In this document: positions 5,301 through 8,451 of the stretch, piece by piece
Layout of the letters: every line of letters begins with the position of its first letter
How positions within the stretch are numbered: the stretch's first letter is position 1
Origin: JAWUWD01 sp034112085
GTDB lineage: Bacteria > Bacteroidota > Bacteroidia > Cytophagales > Cyclobacteriaceae
Direction of reading: 5' to 3'
Assembly (NCBI GenBank): GCA_034112085.1
Contig: JAWUWD010000112.1
Span: 1-8,451 of the forward strand
DNA length: 8,451 bases
Program-made: the position numbers and the translations under genes
The notes under the pieces: model-generated
Seen by the model: only the letters and a program-made list of their open reading frames with translations
Databases searched by the model: none
What the model was told of the DNA's origin: nothing

Positions 5301-8150
5301 CTACATCTCTAGTTCTTCTTTCAAGAATTTAGCGGTATAGCTTTCTTTAACTTTTACAATCTCCTCTGGAGTGCCTTGAGCAACAATCATTCCTCCACCA
5401 TCACCGCCTTCCGGCCCAATATCTACTATATGATCACAAACTTTTATCACATCCAAATTGTGCTCGATGATCAGCACAGTATTTCCTTTATCCACCAATC
5501 TCTGAAGAACATCTAGTAGATGACGGATATCTTGAAAATGAAGACCAGTCGTTGGTTCATCAAGAATGTAGAACGTTTTACCAGTATCTTTTTTAGAAAG
5601 TTCTGTAGCCAGTTTTACCCGTTGCGCCTCACCTCCCGACAATGTTGTCGCATGTTGGCCTAGAGTTATATATCCTAACCCAACATCATTAAGAGTTTGT
5701 ATTCTTCGTGCAATCTTAGGTTGTTTTTCGAAAAATGGCACTGCCTCTTCTACGGTCATTTCGAGGATGTCAGAAATTGATTTTCCTTTAAATCTAATTT
5801 CAAGTGTTTCACGATTGTATCTTTTGCTCTTGCACGTTTCACAGTGCACATGAACGTCAGGAAGAAAATCCATTTCAATCAATTTGAGCCCAGCACCTTC
5901 GCAGGTTTCACAACGACCTCCTTTGACATTGAATGAAAATCTACCCGGTTTATACCCTCTAATCTTTGATTCAGGAAGTTGTGTAAATAGTGAGCGAATG
6001 TCCGAAAACACACCCGTGTAAGTAGCTGGATTTGATCTTGGCGTTCTTCCAATAGGAGATTGATCTACCTCAATCACCTTATCCAAGTACTCTAAACCTG
6101 AGATCTTCTTATAGGCCAACGGCTCTTTACGCGATCTGTAAATGTGATGATTAAGGATTGGGAACAACGTGTCGTGTATCAATGTAGATTTCCCACTTCC
6201 TGACACACCCGTCACACATATCATACTACCCAAAGGGATTGAAAGCTTCACATCCTTTAAATTGTTACCTGTAGCTCCTGTGAGCTCTAATTTATCACCA
6301 TTCCCTTTCTTACGCGTCTCAGGAATTTCTATACTGACTTTATTTTGCAGAAAATCAGCTGTCAAACTGCCTTGCTTCAAAAATTCTTTTGGAGTACCTG
6401 CGGCAACTATCTGTCCTCCATGTCGACCAGCACCTGGCCCAATATCAATGACATAGTCAGATGCCAACATCATATCTTTGTCATGCTCCACCACAATGAC
6501 CGAATTTCCCAAATCTCGTAAGTCTTGAAGTGCCTTGATCAACTTCACATTGTCTCGCTGGTGCAATCCTATACTTGGCTCATCTAGTATATAAAGTACC
6601 CCGACCAGTTGCGTCCCAATTTGAGTTGCCAATCTAATCCTTTGTGCCTCACCTCCTGACAAAGTCCTTAGTGGTCTATTGAGATTTAAGTATTCAAGTC
6701 CCACATCCAAAAGGAATCCAATACGCTTGCGAATCTCTTTAAGTACTTCTGCGCCAATCAACTGCTGCTTATCAGTCATTCTTGACTCCAGTCCTTCAAA
6801 CCAATTTCCGAGAGATTGGATATCAAGCCTTGCTAGTTCCGCAATATTGGTGTTATCAATTTTAAAGTGAAGTGATTCTTTCTTCAATCTATCACCATCG
6901 CAATCTGGGCAAGTATTTACAATTGTAAAATCTTGCACCCACTTTCGTATTTTATCTGAGCCTTCATTTTTCTGACGTTCCAAAAACTTAATGATCCCAT
7001 CAAAATTTGTTTGCCACTCTTCTCCTGGATATTTTTTAGAGGCCACGTCCACTGGCTCATCATCTCCATGAAGAAGCACATGCAATACTTCTTCTGAGAA
7101 CTTATTGACAGGTGTGGTTAAGCTTACCTTATATCGTTTAAGAATTGCCTCAATCTTTTTGAAAATCCATATATCTCGGTATTCTCCGAGAGGCAAGATT
7201 GCTCCTCGACTAATACTTAGCTTTTTATCTGGGATGACTGTTTCTTCCGTGATCTCCTCGACTTTTCCCAATCCATTGCAGGTCGGACAAGCACCATAAG
7301 GCGAATTAAAAGAAAATGAATTGGGTGCTGGTTCGTCATAAGACAACCCAGTAGTTGGATCCATTAAGTATTTCGAAAAGTGGTGAGTATTGCCATCAAC
7401 ATCCAAGACCATAATCACACCTTTACCTTCTTTTAATGCAGTGGCAATCGACTGACTTATGCGATACTTATCTGGCTCTTCAGCGATTATACGATCAACC
7501 ACTATTTCAATATCATGCGTTTTATAACGGTCAATCTGCATCTTAGGAACTAGCTCTTGCACTTCGCCATCGATCCGCACTTTAGCGTATCCGGCTTTGC
7601 GAACTTGTTCAAATAACTCGCGATAATGTCCTTTCCTTCCCTTAACGATAGGGGCAAGTATCGAAAGCTTCTCTCCATCAAAATTCTTCAATAGATGAGT
7701 CAGTACTTGATCTTCAGACTGACGCACCATCTTCTCATTTGATAAATAAGAATATGCTTCTCCAGCCCTAGCAAATAGCAATCGCATGAAATCGTAGATC
7801 TCAGTGACCGTACCCACAGTCGACCGAGGGTTTTTTGAAGTTGTCTTTTGTTCTATTGAAATAACTGGACTAAGCCCATTGATTTTATCGACATCTGGAC
7901 GTTCCATATTGCCAATGAAAGCTCTGGCATAAGCTGAAAAACTCTCCATATATCTCCGCTGACCTTCGGCATAAATTGTATCAAATGCCAACGAAGATTT
8001 TCCACTCCCACTAATTCCAGTGATTACCACTAGCTGATTCCGTGGAAAAGAAATATCAATATTTTTTAAATTATGTTCACGAGCACCAATAATCTCGATT
8101 TGGTCATGACCTGTGAGGTCTATTGGAGGAGTAATTTTCGCTTGGCTCAT
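5301..8150 (-). CDS. uvrA: Excinuclease ABC subunit A, UvrA
   Basis: A complete 949-residue UvrA, close to the 940 of E. coli. It is the damage-recognising ATPase of nucleotide excision repair, which dimerises and loads UvrB at lesions. Two ABC-type ATPase modules are intact. Module I has Walker A TGISGSGKS (44-52), signature LSGGEAQ (497-503) and Walker B ILDEPS (521-526). Module II has Walker A TGVSGSGKS (647-655), signature LSGGEAQ (837-843) and ILDEPTTG (862-869). The first zinc site uses C288/C291 with C414/C417, the second C747/C750 with C770/C773. The UvrB-binding region and insertion domain lie between about 120 and 280. An in-frame TGA directly precedes the ATG, fixing the start. It has its own promoter 31-61 nt upstream. 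Nothing is truncated, and the chromosomal UvrA length and motif set do not suggest a drug-resistance or UvrA2 variant. Confidence 0.99.
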   Translation of the reverse strand: MSQAKITPPIDLTGHDQIEIIGAREHNLKNIDISFPRNQLVVITGISGSGKSSLAFDTIYAEGQRRYMESFSAYARAFIGNMERPDVDKINGLSPVISIEQKTTSKNPRSTVGTVTEIYDFMRLLFARAGEAYSYLSNEKMVRQSEDQVLTHLLKNFDGEKLSILAPIVKGRKGHYRELFEQVRKAGYAKVRIDGEVQELVPKMQIDRYKTHDIEIVVDRIIAEEPDKYRISQSIATALKEGKGVIMVLDVDGNTHHFSKYLMDPTTGLSYDEPAPNSFSFNSPYGACPTCNGLGKVEEITEETVIPDKKLSISRGAILPLGEYRDIWIFKKIEAILKRYKVSLTTPVNKFSEEVLHVLLHGDDEPVDVASKKYPGEEWQTNFDGIIKFLERQKNEGSDKIRKWVQDFTIVNTCPDCDGDRLKKESLHFKIDNTNIAELARLDIQSLGNWFEGLESRMTDKQQLIGAEVLKEIRKRIGFLLDVGLEYLNLNRPLRTLSGGEAQRIRLATQIGTQLVGVLYILDEPSIGLHQRDNVKLIKALQDLRDLGNSVIVVEHDKDMMLASDYVIDIGPGAGRHGGQIVAAGTPKEFLKQGSLTADFLQNKVSIEIPETRKKGNGDKLELTGATGNNLKDVKLSIPLGSMICVTGVSGSGKSTLIHDTLFPILNHHIYRSRKEPLAYKKISGLEYLDKVIEVDQSPIGRTPRSNPATYTGVFSDIRSLFTQLPESKIRGYKPGRFSFNVKGGRCETCEGAGLKLIEMDFLPDVHVHCETCKSKRYNRETLEIRFKGKSISDILEMTVEEAVPFFEKQPKIARRIQTLNDVGLGYITLGQHATTLSGGEAQRVKLATELSKKDTGKTFYILDEPTTGLHFQDIRHLLDVLQRLVDKGNTVLIIEHNLDVIKVCDHIVDIGPEGGDGGGMIVAQGTPEEIVKVKESYTAKFLKEELEM

Positions 8151-8180
8151 TCAGATAAATATATTGTCAACAGTAATTTG

Positions 8181-8211
8181 CAAAAGTAGATATACTAGCC
8201 TTAAGAGCAAA
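8181..8211 (-). promoter_or_regulatory. Bacteroidota-type promoter of uvrA
   Basis: On the minus strand the -33 element TTTG (8208-8211) is separated by exactly 19 nt from the -7 element TACTTTTG (8181-8188). This is a full match to the known Bacteroidota primary-sigma pattern TTTG-N19-TANNTTTG. Transcription would begin near 8174, leaving a leader of roughly 25 nt before the uvrA ATG. I see no obvious palindromic SOS-type operator overlapping it. Confidence 0.8.
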
Positions 8212-8221
8212 GAGAATAACA

Positions 8222-8276
8222 GTTAGAACTTGGAGTTTAGATGTTAGTGAAGAGAACATAGAAGTTAGAGGTTAGA
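8222..8276. repeat. Degenerate GTTAGA short-repeat tract
   Basis: Within 55 nt the hexamer GTTAGA occurs at 8222, 8264 and 8271, with near copies GTTTAGA at 8235 and GTTAG at 8243. The last two exact copies are in a 7-nt tandem (GTTAGAG). The tract lies between the uvrA promoter and the end of the next gene. It is non-coding and its function is unknown. Confidence 0.5.
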
Positions 8277-8326
8277 GATGCAGCCTAGATATTTAAAATC
8301 TGATAACACCCAACTATTCTACACCA

Positions 8327-8451
8327 TTATCTCATGCATTGATTAATTATGACTTCCAATTCTTTTGTTGAAGAGGCAATCATTTCTATACCTATGTCTT
8401 TCAGTCGGTCTCGATGACCTTCAACTATATGGCTACCCGCCAAAAGACCAA
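8327..8451 (-). CDS. Unidentified protein, C-terminal 40 residues (5' end outside window)
   Basis: Reading leftwards from the window edge, one minus-strand frame is open for 40 codons and ends at TAA (8327-8329); the other two minus frames stop within 9 codons. The peptide begins GLLAGSHIVEGHRDRLKDIG and continues with a strand IEMIAS and a helix TKELEVIINQ. This alternation looks like the closing strand-helix units of an alpha/beta (Rossmann- or flavodoxin-like) domain. I cannot name the family. It points the same way as uvrA, but the uvrA promoter and about 175 nt lie between, so the two are probably separate transcripts. Confidence 0.55.
   Translation of the reverse strand, partial: GLLAGSHIVEGHRDRLKDIGIEMIASSTKELEVIINQCMR

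Noticed and set aside
6169..6456. 95-aa plus-strand open frame inside uvrA
   Set aside because: It lies opposite conserved UvrA sequence including Walker A II and has a Pro/Ser-rich composition typical of an antisense shadow.

Overview
The window looks like chromosomal DNA from an AT-rich member of the Bacteroidota, probably a Cytophagales-like marine or soil lineage (inference). The support is a near-ideal Bacteroidota-type promoter in front of uvrA (TTTG, 19 nt, TACTTTTG), no recognisable Shine-Dalgarno sequences before the start codons, a LytS/LytTR-type two-component pair, and a PlsC-like acyltransferase with a membrane-spanning C-terminal tail. Every complete gene lies on the minus strand. 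The only plus-strand gene is the 3' end of the acyltransferase at the left edge.

Left block (1-2649): the acyltransferase fragment ends tail-to-tail with a LytTR response regulator, and the two stop codons interlock in one CTAG. The response regulator is coupled by an ATGA overlap to an upstream membrane histidine kinase with four predicted membrane segments, so the pair forms a two-gene operon read leftwards. The 238 nt in front of the kinase hold a possible promoter but no gene.

Middle block (2650-5222): a type II NADH dehydrogenase (NDH-2) overlaps a small three-helix membrane protein of unknown function by 23 nt, and the small gene uses a GTG start. NDH-2 has a short leader with a 7-bp hairpin. 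It is separated from the next gene by a strong intrinsic terminator. That gene encodes an exported solute-binding protein of the SBP_bac_3 fold with no permease beside it. Just upstream of it sits a perfect 14-bp palindrome, TGTAATCGATTACA, which fits the LacI/CcpA operator pattern.

Right block (5301-8451): a complete uvrA (949 aa, nucleotide excision repair) with both ATPase sites and four zinc-binding cysteine pairs, driven by its own promoter. Beyond it are a short degenerate GTTAGA-type repeat tract and the last 40 codons of an unidentified minus-strand gene that runs off the window.

Most of the content is ordinary housekeeping and signalling. I see no defence island, mobile element, CRISPR array, tRNA or rRNA. 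The least explained items are the stand-alone binding protein with its palindromic operator candidate, and the small membrane protein coupled to NDH-2.
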